From positions 1 to 16,624 of the forward strand of contig CAZDYP010000123.1 in the NCBI GenBank assembly GCA_964509505.1: a stretch of DNA of 16,624 nucleotides. Direction: 5' to 3'. The notes below the pieces were generated by a model that did not search any database, was not told the origin of the DNA, and saw nothing but the letters and a program-made list of their open reading frames with translations. Source of the stretch: CAZDYP01 sp964509505. GTDB lineage: Bacteria > Chloroflexota > Anaerolineae > JACRMK01. Of the stretch, positions 6,293 through 13,260 are shown piece after piece. The first letter of the stretch is position 1; each line of letters opens with the position of its first letter. The translations under genes were made by a program, and so were the position numbers.

Positions 6293-8419
6293 CTATCGAA
6301 TCCACACTGGCTCATAATCTTGAGCATTGCTATTGCTCAGATTGCGTAGGTTGGTGCCGTCGGCGTTCATGATCCAAATTTGCCGCCGCCCCGTCACGCG
6401 ATTGCTCATCCACACGATTTGTTTGCCGTCAGGCGACCACGAGGGCGACTTATTCCATTCCCAATCGGAGGTTGTCAGCTGCAAAAATTCGTTGCTGTTA
6501 CGATTGATGCGATACAACTCTTCGTGGCCACTGAATGTTGAGACGAAGACGATGTTGAGATTGTCCGGCGCAAAAGAGGGGTCGTAGTTGATGCCGTCTT
6601 TGTCAACGAGCATCTTCACCAATACATTGCCAGGACCGTACAACGCAATGCGCGTCCGCACCAGCTGATTCCCTTCAACCGCTAATTGTAACGCGCCATC
6701 GCTCGTAAATAACTGTCGGCGGCGCGCTGTATCGTATGCCCACCGATTCGAGAGTCTGCCAATCACCGTGCCATCCGGATTCATGACGTATAAATTTTCG
6801 CTGCCGCCCCGATCCGAGCTGAATACAATCTTGCCGCGTAGTTCGGGCGGAATTTCCGCAGGCGTCGCCGTTGGCGTTGGCGTCGCTTGTGGCGTGCCGC
6901 TAGACAACACGATGACAGGCGTGGGTGGGATCGGCGTTGCCGTCCAGACGAAACAGGGCAAAGGCGTGGGTGTGCCTGTTGTCGCAGCTTGTGCGGTTGC
7001 CAATACGGAAACAAAGGTTGCCGTCGCTTGGTTCGCTGCTGTGGGCGTCGGTGTGACAATGAACGGCGTAACCCAATTGGGTGGTATGGGGGTCGCGGTG
7101 CCCGTCGTCGTCGCCTGCAGCGTCGCGCGCGCTGCTGTCGTCGCCGCTGCGAAAATTGTTTCGGCGGTGGGTGTTGCTGTGACTAATACGGGCGTCGCAT
7201 AATGCGGCGGATAAGGGGTGGGCGTGCCAAACACCGTCGCTTCAAAGGTTGCCGTGGCGGCCAACGCTTGTCGCGCGCGTGGGTCGCTGGGTGTTGGCAC
7301 ACAGGGGACGACGACCATTTCGGCAGGCGTAGGGGTTGGCAAGGCGGCGGTGCCTACATACAGCGTAGGTTTGTATCCCCCTGTCTGGGGGTCTTTGCCG
7401 CCATCCCACACGAACAAGTTGTCGCTGGACTCGGTGGGACCTTCCAAGCGGAACGTTACCTTACCTTGCCCAAAGTGTTTTTCCAGCGCCGACAAGGCTG
7501 GGCCCGTGATTTCGATAAGATTGATTTGCCCGCGCCCCAGCGCCTCGCGCGGTAAATTGCCGACGATGTAGTCCCATGTCAATGCTTGCACGTCGGCAAA
7601 CGTCAAGGTTGCCCAAGCTTGATGCGCGGGCAAATTGACGAGCTTGATTTGCCAAGCGCCTGCATTGCCCAAGCGCTCGTCACGCGCGCCGACCAATGCG
7701 AGTCTGGCATAGATGACCTTAGTGCCTGCGGGAATGTCGCTGAGATCGAATTGCGCCAAGCCATAGTAGGTCGTTTTGTCGGCCGTGCCGACAAATAGCA
7801 ACGGGTCATTGACGTGATTGCCCGTGCGCTCATTGCTGGCAAACCAACCCACGGCGTTGAGTGATGGATTAAGACTAAACAGTTGTCCGCCTTCCGGCGG
7901 CGCTGGAGTCGCTTGATTCAGGCGCGTGGGCGTGGGCGGCACAGTTGGCCGTGGCGTGTTAGTTGGTGTGGGCGGTAAGGTTGGTGTGGGCGTGCGGGTT
8001 GGCAAAGCCGTTGGCGGCGGCGCGCTGGGGATGAAGGTAGGCGCAAGCAGGGGCCAGCCGAAGTATGCGATGACGAAGAGCAACACTAACGATACAATCA
8101 CGGCTCGCGCAGTTTTAAGGGGGTCACGCGGCGGATGAATAGGCGCTGACTCGAAGCGGTCATCTTCACTATCACGGAACACCGCGGGGGCATTAGGCAG
8201 CAGCGGCGGTAAGATGACGGGTTGCGGTTTGGGGGGGCGCACTTGCGCGCGCAAGAAGAGCGGACATTGTGGGTGTTGTGCTGTCAAGCAAAAACGATCT
8301 TGGTCAACAATGGCGACGGACGCGGGTTCACCGCTGGCATAACAGCAATGATCTTCTGACGCCGAGGAGAGAACGCTCTGTGGGTCGTTAGGCAACCCAA
8401 GAAAGGGGCAAGTGGGCAT
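6293..8419 (-). CDS. Membrane-anchored surface protein: Cys4 module, DNRLRE-like domain, TP-rich repeats, PD40 propeller
   Basis: A 708-aa modular protein. Residues 1-55 carry CPFLGL and cysteines C4, C25/C26, C44 and C52 (CP), a compact module I recall at the N-terminus of many Chloroflexota membrane proteins and a plausible metal site. A single span at about 106-126 follows TARA, so the Cys module should be cytoplasmic and the rest external. Residues 127-178 are a Pro/Thr linker. Residues 180-358 resemble a DNRLRE/CBM96-type beta-sandwich (AQFDLSDIPAG, ARLAL, W-rich segments, TLYVG end). Residues 360-522 are low-complexity with 42-aa repeats. Residues 525-708 hold TolB/PD40 blades, including IVFSSDRGG, WSPDGKQIVWMSNR and IWIMNADGTN. 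No Shine-Dalgarno sequence precedes the ATG, and a palindromic element begins 11 bases upstream. Function is unknown; wall or polysaccharide binding is likely given the operon behind it. Confidence 0.85.
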   Translation of the reverse strand: MPTCPFLGLPNDPQSVLSSASEDHCCYASGEPASVAIVDQDRFCLTAQHPQCPLFLRAQVRPPKPQPVILPPLLPNAPAVFRDSEDDRFESAPIHPPRDPLKTARAVIVSLVLLFVIAYFGWPLLAPTFIPSAPPPTALPTRTPTPTLPPTPTNTPRPTVPPTPTRLNQATPAPPEGGQLFSLNPSLNAVGWFASNERTGNHVNDPLLFVGTADKTTYYGLAQFDLSDIPAGTKVIYARLALVGARDERLGNAGAWQIKLVNLPAHQAWATLTFADVQALTWDYIVGNLPREALGRGQINLIEITGPALSALEKHFGQGKVTFRLEGPTESSDNLFVWDGGKDPQTGGYKPTLYVGTAALPTPTPAEMVVVPCVPTPSDPRARQALAATATFEATVFGTPTPYPPHYATPVLVTATPTAETIFAAATTAARATLQATTTGTATPIPPNWVTPFIVTPTPTAANQATATFVSVLATAQAATTGTPTPLPCFVWTATPIPPTPVIVLSSGTPQATPTPTATPAEIPPELRGKIVFSSDRGGSENLYVMNPDGTVIGRLSNRWAYDTARRRQLFTSDGALQLAVEGNQLVRTRIALYGPGNVLVKMLVDKDGINYDPSFAPDNLNIVFVSTFSGHEELYRINRNSNEFLQLTTSDWEWNKSPSWSPDGKQIVWMSNRVTGRRQIWIMNADGTNLRNLSNSNAQDYEPVWIR
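6923..7240 (-). repeat. 42-residue (126-bp) tandem repeats in the linker of the PD40 protein
   Basis: Two full units (residues 394-435 and 436-477) and one partial unit (478-499) repeat with an exact 42-residue period. Each starts with a GTPTP or GTATP block followed by PPxxxTP and then a V(T/V)-TPTA turn, and the full units end in an Ala/Thr-rich stretch (ARATLQ, VLATAQ). The third unit breaks off after PLPCFVW. The pattern fits an extended, probably glycosylated spacer grown by duplication. Confidence 0.8.
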
Positions 8420-8692
8420 GAGTTATTGGTAATTAACGTGAATTCGGGATAAGGTGGCGGGCGATTGACAATCGCGCCTACTCACTGCGAAACCCGCCGG
8501 CGCGGGTTCAGTTCCAGCCGACGGCGGTCGGCTGGGCGCGGCGTTGCGCGCGCATTGCCTTCGCGGTGGCTTATCCCGCATTCACGTTAATTAGATCAAA
8601 TTCCTATTGAGTGGAGGGCTAGGCTTCGCGGGGTGCCGCGTTGCGTAGTGTGCCTGCGCGGCCTGACCTTGCGCCTCCCATCGAAAACTGAG
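8420..8692. other. Intergenic region between the tyrosine-kinase gene and the PD40 gene
   Basis: The 273 bases hold no credible gene. Positions 8430-8593 are a palindromic element described separately. The remaining part (8594-8692), directly downstream of the kinase stop on the - strand, contains only a small CGCGG/CCGCG hairpin with a GGTG loop (8627-8640) and no T-run. No standard terminator or promoter could be identified on either strand. Confidence 0.6.
8430..8593. repeat. 164-bp palindromic, MITE-like element with internal hairpins
   Basis: The ends are 23-base inverted repeats, 8430-8452 and 8571-8593, matching at 22 of 23 positions (the one mismatch is T8444 against C8579). Between them lie further palindromes: GCGATTG/CAATCGC centred on 8468, AACCCGC/GCGGGTT at 8491-8508 with a CGGC loop, and a 9-bp stem at 8514-8522/8527-8535 with a GGCG loop. 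A weaker GCGCG/CGCGC pair spans 8536-8551. Folded, it gives a long outer stem with three or four arms. No open frame fits inside, so it would be non-autonomous. No clear target-site duplication is visible beyond the AT-rich ends. Confidence 0.85.
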
Positions 8693-10372
8693 TTATTTCG
8701 CCTCCACGCGGCGGAGTTCATCCTTGCTGGAGGTGGGCGCTAAGGATGGGGCTGAGACGACTTTGCGCCGCTTCTGGGGAGCGCGTTGCCACCAATGGCG
8801 CGGCGCTTCTTGGCCGGCTGTGTAATCGTAGTAATAGTAGTACGAGGAGGCGACGGCTTTCTCGCTTAATTTGTTCAACACAACGCCCACCACTTTTGCG
8901 CCGACGCGCTGTAAGGTTTCTACCTCACGGCGCAACATATCGCTGCGCGTGCGCCCCGTATCCACGACCACGAGCGTGTGCATTAACTTCCCTGCCAGAA
9001 TCACGGCATCCGTCACCGCGAACACGGGCGGGCTATCGAAAAGCACCAAGTCGGCCTCGGCGCGCAGCTTCTCGATAATGTGCGTGACCTCAGTCGAATT
9101 TAATACATCAGCAGGGTTGGGCGGCAAGGGGCCCGTCGTCAGCACGCGCAAGTTGCTGAGGTTCGTCCATTGTAGCGCTGCGTCGAGCGGTAGAGTTTCG
9201 TCAAGCAATAGAGAGGTGAGCCCCACGCGGTTCGAGAGTCCAAAGATGCGATGAATGCTGGGGCGATGTAAGTCTGCATCTACCAACACCACGCGCTTTT
9301 GTCCTTGCGCCATGATGACGGCCAGATTTGCCGCCGTCGTGCTTTTGCCTTCGCCTGGGCTCGCGCTCGTCACCAGCAGGGTGCTCGCAGGATTTTTCAA
9401 GCCAGAGAATTGCAAGTTCGTCCGCAAGACGCGATAGGCTTCGGCAATGGGCGACTTCGGCTGCGTGGCGGCGATGAGCCGGTCGGCAGGCAGCTTGGGC
9501 TGCGGCATGCGCGTCACCAAGCCCAGTGTGGATACGCCACTGATTCGCTGCACATCGTCGCTATTTTTAACCGTATCGTCCAAATACTCCAATACGAATG
9601 CGGCGACGATGGCTAAAGCGAAACCAATCGCTGCGCCCAGCAAGATATTCTGCGTGCGTTGGGGACCGATTTGTACGGCATCCGACGCAGGCTCAAGCAC
9701 GCTAAGGGTGTTCACGCCGCCTTTGATAAAGTCAAGGTACGAAGCCAAAGTGGCGTTGGCGGCGCTCAACTGCGTTTGCTTGGCGTTGAGCTTGGCGTCA
9801 ATGTCCTGAATCGTGCGGGCGGAGGTGGCGACCAAGCGCTCGCGCCGCAATTTTTCGATGTCGGCTTTGAACAAGCCGATTTCTTCTTGCAAATCCTTGA
9901 TTTGCGTGCGGATGAACTGGCGCGTTTCTTCTTGCTGCTGTTCGGTGGGCGTTGGGCTCTGCGCGATGAGCTGGCGCGCAATGGCATCGGCAAGCACTTT
10001 GGCGCGCACTGGGTGAGTGTCTATCACGTTGACGTTAAACAATTGCGTGCCGCCAATCATGCTCGCGCTGACCTGTTGCGCCAGTCTGTTCCAAGGAACG
10101 GGTGGATTGACCGCTTTGCCTGCAGGTTCCAAGACGGTTTGCAGCTTCAACATTTGCAAATACGTCTGCGCCAAGCGCGTCGTCAGATCAATTTGATTGG
10201 GATCAGGGTTCTGCTCGCGAATCGCTTGACCGACCATCAAGATCGTGCGTGACAAATAGGTCGCCTCAAGGCGCGATGAGGCGATGTAACTGAACCCGCC
10301 GGCTAAGGCGGTGGACACCACAAGCAGCCACGCCCATTTCCAAAGCGTCCAGAGGTATTGGGTAAGGTTCAT
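8693..10372 (-). CDS. Wzz-type chain-length regulator fused to bacterial tyrosine kinase (BY-kinase)
   Basis: A 559-aa inner-membrane polysaccharide co-polymerase with autokinase activity, controlling export and length of a capsule or exopolysaccharide. The Wzz part has membrane segments at about 13-32 and 243-263, flanking an external coiled-coil region (about 145-215). The cytoplasmic kinase carries the EAYRVLRTNL oligomerisation motif (311-320), Walker A SASPGEGKST (336-345, K343), Walker A' VVLVDADLHRP (361-371) and Walker B LVLFDSPPV (442-450). A C-terminal tyrosine cluster has five consecutive Tyr at 511-515 plus Y517, the usual autophosphorylation site. A basic tail (RRAPQKRRK-like, about 530-537) follows. 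The start lies three bases past the stop of the phosphotransferase gene, with AAAGGGG 11 bases upstream. No cognate phosphatase is visible in the window. The fused layout matches that of proteobacterial Wzc rather than the split CpsC/CpsD of Firmicutes. Confidence 0.93.
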   Translation of the reverse strand: MNLTQYLWTLWKWAWLLVVSTALAGGFSYIASSRLEATYLSRTILMVGQAIREQNPDPNQIDLTTRLAQTYLQMLKLQTVLEPAGKAVNPPVPWNRLAQQVSASMIGGTQLFNVNVIDTHPVRAKVLADAIARQLIAQSPTPTEQQQEETRQFIRTQIKDLQEEIGLFKADIEKLRRERLVATSARTIQDIDAKLNAKQTQLSAANATLASYLDFIKGGVNTLSVLEPASDAVQIGPQRTQNILLGAAIGFALAIVAAFVLEYLDDTVKNSDDVQRISGVSTLGLVTRMPQPKLPADRLIAATQPKSPIAEAYRVLRTNLQFSGLKNPASTLLVTSASPGEGKSTTAANLAVIMAQGQKRVVLVDADLHRPSIHRIFGLSNRVGLTSLLLDETLPLDAALQWTNLSNLRVLTTGPLPPNPADVLNSTEVTHIIEKLRAEADLVLFDSPPVFAVTDAVILAGKLMHTLVVVDTGRTRSDMLRREVETLQRVGAKVVGVVLNKLSEKAVASSYYYYYDYTAGQEAPRHWWQRAPQKRRKVVSAPSLAPTSSKDELRRVEAK

Positions 10373-10375
10373 AGG

Positions 10376-12052
10376 TTAATACGCCCCTTTGCGTTTCAAG
10401 ACGACCCACACGGTTTGCCATAGAATCTCAACATCTTTCCACACCGTGTAATTGCGAATGTAGTTCATGCTCAACTGCACACGCTCTTTGTAGGGCAGTT
10501 CGCTGCGCCCCTGCACTTGCCAGGGCCCCGTGATGCCGGGCTTCACCGTCAATAGATTCAAGTCCCATTTGCCATAGCGTGGCAGCTCGTCTTTGGCGAT
10601 CATGCGCGGGCCCACCAAACTCATCTGCCCTTTCAGCACGTTGAAAATTTGCGGCAACTCGTCGAGCGACGAGCGTCGCAAGAAATCGCCGATGGATGTG
10701 ACGCGCGGATCGTGCTTGAGTTTTTGATGGTGTTCCCATTCCTCGCGCAACTTGGGATCGGCAGCGAGCGCCTGCTTCAAGACCTCGTCGCCGTTGACGA
10801 CCATCGTGCGGAATTTATAGGCGTGGAACATGCGCCCGTCTTGTCCCACCACTAACCGCTTGTGAATGATGGGCCCGTCCGATTCGCGTTTCATGCGAAT
10901 GGCGATGACAAGCATGACCAAGAGCCAGACAGGCGCTGAGAGAATAATCAGCGAATAATCCATCAGTGTTTTCAACAGCAGGTCGAAGCCCGTGATACGC
11001 AGGCGATTCAAGCTAATCAACGGCACAAAACCCGCTTCTTTGACGCTCGCGCCTGTCGTCAAAATATCGTACATGCCTGGCGAGAGCCACATCGGCACGC
11101 CGCCCAAATCGCCAAAGGCTTTGTAGGTGGTCAGCAATTGATTGCGTGTGATGGCTGTTTGCGCGATGATCACTTCGTCAATGTTGTAGAGCGAGACCAG
11201 GTCGGGCAAATCTTCGACGAAGCCGAGCACGGGAAAATCAAGCGGCGACGGTTCTTGGATCGCCCCTTCTTGGCGACGCTCGACCAGTTCGCCATTGGTC
11301 AAACCGTCAGGAGGCACCGCGAGCGGCATAGTCAGTGTGGGCTGCGCTGCTGGACTCAACGCAGCGTGAGGCAGTGCGGTGTGACGCCGGGTTTTCTGGG
11401 CGCGCCGTCGGTCCGAGAGGCGGCGTCCGACGAAGCCGATGATCTTCAAACCTGTCGAAGGCAAATCCTTGATTTGCCGCGCGACCGCTTGCCCTTCTTC
11501 ATTCGCGCCAACGATGACGACCCGCCGTTGCAAATGGTTTTGCCGCCGTAACGCATAGACGATGCGCCGCATGACGAACCGCTCGCCAGTGATTAACAAC
11601 AGCGACAGCAAAAACACGAAGATTAGCCAACCGCGCGAAATCTCCAAGTCGCGGTTGCTGCGGTCAAAAGCGCTATAAAATACGAGTAGCACGATGCCGA
11701 TTGCATTGGCGTTGAAGATGCGCGCGTATTCGAGTGTGCCGCCGAACAGCAAATCCGAATTATACAAACCATGCACTCCGAAAATGGCTAACCAAAATGG
11801 CACGAACAAATAGACGAATGCAGCGTAGAAGCTGGTGAGCACTTCACGCTCGTAGGGCAGCCACGGATTGGCGAAACGCAGGTTATACGATAGCCCAAAA
11901 ACCAAACACAGCGTCGCCGCGTCGGCAACGATCAAGGTAATCAGCAACGCGCGATGCCATTTGGGACGCGTGCCTAACCTCATCGGCACTGGCGGCGCAG
12001 TGCGAATTTTAGTGGGTTGTTTGAAACTCATTTTGGGGAACGAGATTGCCAT
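10376..12052 (-). CDS. Polyprenyl-phosphate sugar-1-phosphate transferase (WbaP/CpsE-like initiating enzyme)
   Basis: Integral membrane enzyme that transfers a sugar-1-phosphate from a nucleotide sugar to undecaprenyl phosphate, the first step of repeat-unit assembly. From this start it is 558 aa: four N-terminal spans (about 36-54, 74-94, 112-128, 142-156), a Rossmann-like domain beginning RRVVIVGANEEGQAVA, a membrane hairpin at about 363-386, and the catalytic core with KFRTM (413-417), LDELPQ (463-468), SLVGPR (478-483) and KPGITGPWQ (504-512). The Rossmann domain is interrupted by about 60 poorly conserved, Arg/Pro-rich residues (about 211-272). Starts considered: 12106 (long overlap), 12052 (chosen; AAGAGG ten bases upstream) and 12031, which overlaps the upstream stop as ATGA but lacks a ribosome site. 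The sugar transferred (glucose, galactose or other) cannot be told. Confidence 0.92.
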   Translation of the reverse strand: MAISFPKMSFKQPTKIRTAPPVPMRLGTRPKWHRALLITLIVADAATLCLVFGLSYNLRFANPWLPYEREVLTSFYAAFVYLFVPFWLAIFGVHGLYNSDLLFGGTLEYARIFNANAIGIVLLVFYSAFDRSNRDLEISRGWLIFVFLLSLLLITGERFVMRRIVYALRRQNHLQRRVVIVGANEEGQAVARQIKDLPSTGLKIIGFVGRRLSDRRRAQKTRRHTALPHAALSPAAQPTLTMPLAVPPDGLTNGELVERRQEGAIQEPSPLDFPVLGFVEDLPDLVSLYNIDEVIIAQTAITRNQLLTTYKAFGDLGGVPMWLSPGMYDILTTGASVKEAGFVPLISLNRLRITGFDLLLKTLMDYSLIILSAPVWLLVMLVIAIRMKRESDGPIIHKRLVVGQDGRMFHAYKFRTMVVNGDEVLKQALAADPKLREEWEHHQKLKHDPRVTSIGDFLRRSSLDELPQIFNVLKGQMSLVGPRMIAKDELPRYGKWDLNLLTVKPGITGPWQVQGRSELPYKERVQLSMNYIRNYTVWKDVEILWQTVWVVLKRKGAY

Positions 12053-13260
12053 GACTCCATCGCCTCTTGATAGACGCACGTCAGCTGCGTGACCAACGCC
12101 GACCAAGAGTGATGGTGTGTCACAAATTGTCGGCCCGCCGCGCCGATGCGTCGCGCCAAATCAGGATCAGCTAACAAACGCAGCACATGCTGCGCAAAGG
12201 TTTCGGGGGTTTCACTGACTAACACATGCTCACCGTCTTGCGCGCGCAGCGCCCCCAAGCCACGCGCGCCGCTCACGACGGGCGTCGCGCAAGCCATCGC
12301 CTCTAACACTTTGTTTTGAATGCCCGCGCCGTAGACAAGTGGACAAACTGCTACCGTTGCCTCGGTGAGATAAGGACGAATGTCAGGCACGTAGCCTGTG
12401 ACCTGGATGCGCGCATCTGCCGCCAATGCTTGTACCTCGGGCGGCGGCGCTTGTCCCACAATCCACAGGCGCGTTTGTGGGCGTTGGTGCCAAATGAGCG
12501 GCAGGATGTTTTTGACGAAGTGTAATACCGCCGTGACATTAGCATGATAACTCATCTTGCCTGAGATGACCAACGTCTCTGGTTGGCGTGGTTGGTTGGT
12601 TGATTGAAAATAATCAAGGTCAACGCCATTTGCCAAGACCGTCATCGGCGCAGGTGTGGCGGTAGCCAAGGTTTGGCGATAATGCGCGCCGAGTCGTTCC
12701 AGCGCGGTTTTGTCTATGGGCGATGTCACTAAGACATGCGCGAACTCATGAATGAGACGCCCTTCGTAATGGCGCGTGCGCGCCAAATCTACCCACGTGC
12801 GCAGGCGCGATAACCAACTACGACTGTGTTGGCTGGCTTGCTCAAATAAATATGAGATGCAATCTACACTGTCCCAGACGGTGGGGAGCAGCGTCTTTAG
12901 CCGCAACGCATAGGCCGAACCGCGCAAGTGCTCGACGTGACATACGTCAAAAGCGTTCGCGCGCGCCAAGCGCTCGCGGATTTTTTGCATCAGTGCGGGT
13001 TGCCAACAAATCGTCGCTTGCAGCGGTATAGGTGTTGGCAGGGTTCGTGAGATATTCAACCCCATGCGCGCTTTACTGAGTGGCGCGGCGATGACTTCGA
13101 TGCCGTCGCGTTCAAACGCGCGCAAGGCGTCTCGTTCCGTTTCGTTTTCCCAGACGGTAGCCAACGTCACGTGTTGTTGTTTGGCTAGTTCGCGCACGAA
13201 ATTGTAAGGGCGGGTGCGAATGAGCGTGGGGGTGTAGGGTATAAGCGCAAGTATGTTCAT
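12028..13260 (-). CDS. Glycosyltransferase family 4 (GT-B fold)
   Basis: A 410-aa predicted cytoplasmic or membrane-associated retaining glycosyltransferase that would add a sugar to the growing lipid-linked unit. The N-terminal half starts MNILALIPYTP with the expected glycine-poor first strand of this subgroup. The C-terminal half carries NGVDLDYF (211-218), VISGKMSYHANVTAV (231-245), LWIVGQAPPPEV, VTGYVPDIRPYL and the nucleotide-sugar motif GAGIQNKVLEAMACATPVV (311-329, E320). This layout resembles the PEP-CTERM/EpsH-associated GT4 subgroup, though no such sorting system is seen here. The start at 13260 overlaps the preceding stop as ATGA and has AGGA four bases upstream; a start nine codons earlier (13287) is less likely. 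The 3' end overlaps the phosphotransferase gene. Donor and acceptor are unknown. Confidence 0.92.
   Translation of the reverse strand: MNILALIPYTPTLIRTRPYNFVRELAKQQHVTLATVWENETERDALRAFERDGIEVIAAPLSKARMGLNISRTLPTPIPLQATICWQPALMQKIRERLARANAFDVCHVEHLRGSAYALRLKTLLPTVWDSVDCISYLFEQASQHSRSWLSRLRTWVDLARTRHYEGRLIHEFAHVLVTSPIDKTALERLGAHYRQTLATATPAPMTVLANGVDLDYFQSTNQPRQPETLVISGKMSYHANVTAVLHFVKNILPLIWHQRPQTRLWIVGQAPPPEVQALAADARIQVTGYVPDIRPYLTEATVAVCPLVYGAGIQNKVLEAMACATPVVSGARGLGALRAQDGEHVLVSETPETFAQHVLRLLADPDLARRIGAAGRQFVTHHHSWSALVTQLTCVYQEAMESWQSRSPK

Noticed and set aside
6768..7202. + strand frame rich in Gly/Val/Ala opposite the PD40 protein
   Set aside because: Its low complexity is the reverse complement of the Thr/Pro linker repeats on the real strand.
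9659..10252. 197-codon + strand frame opposite the Wzz/BY-kinase
   Set aside because: Antisense to conserved kinase/Wzz sequence and without family motifs.
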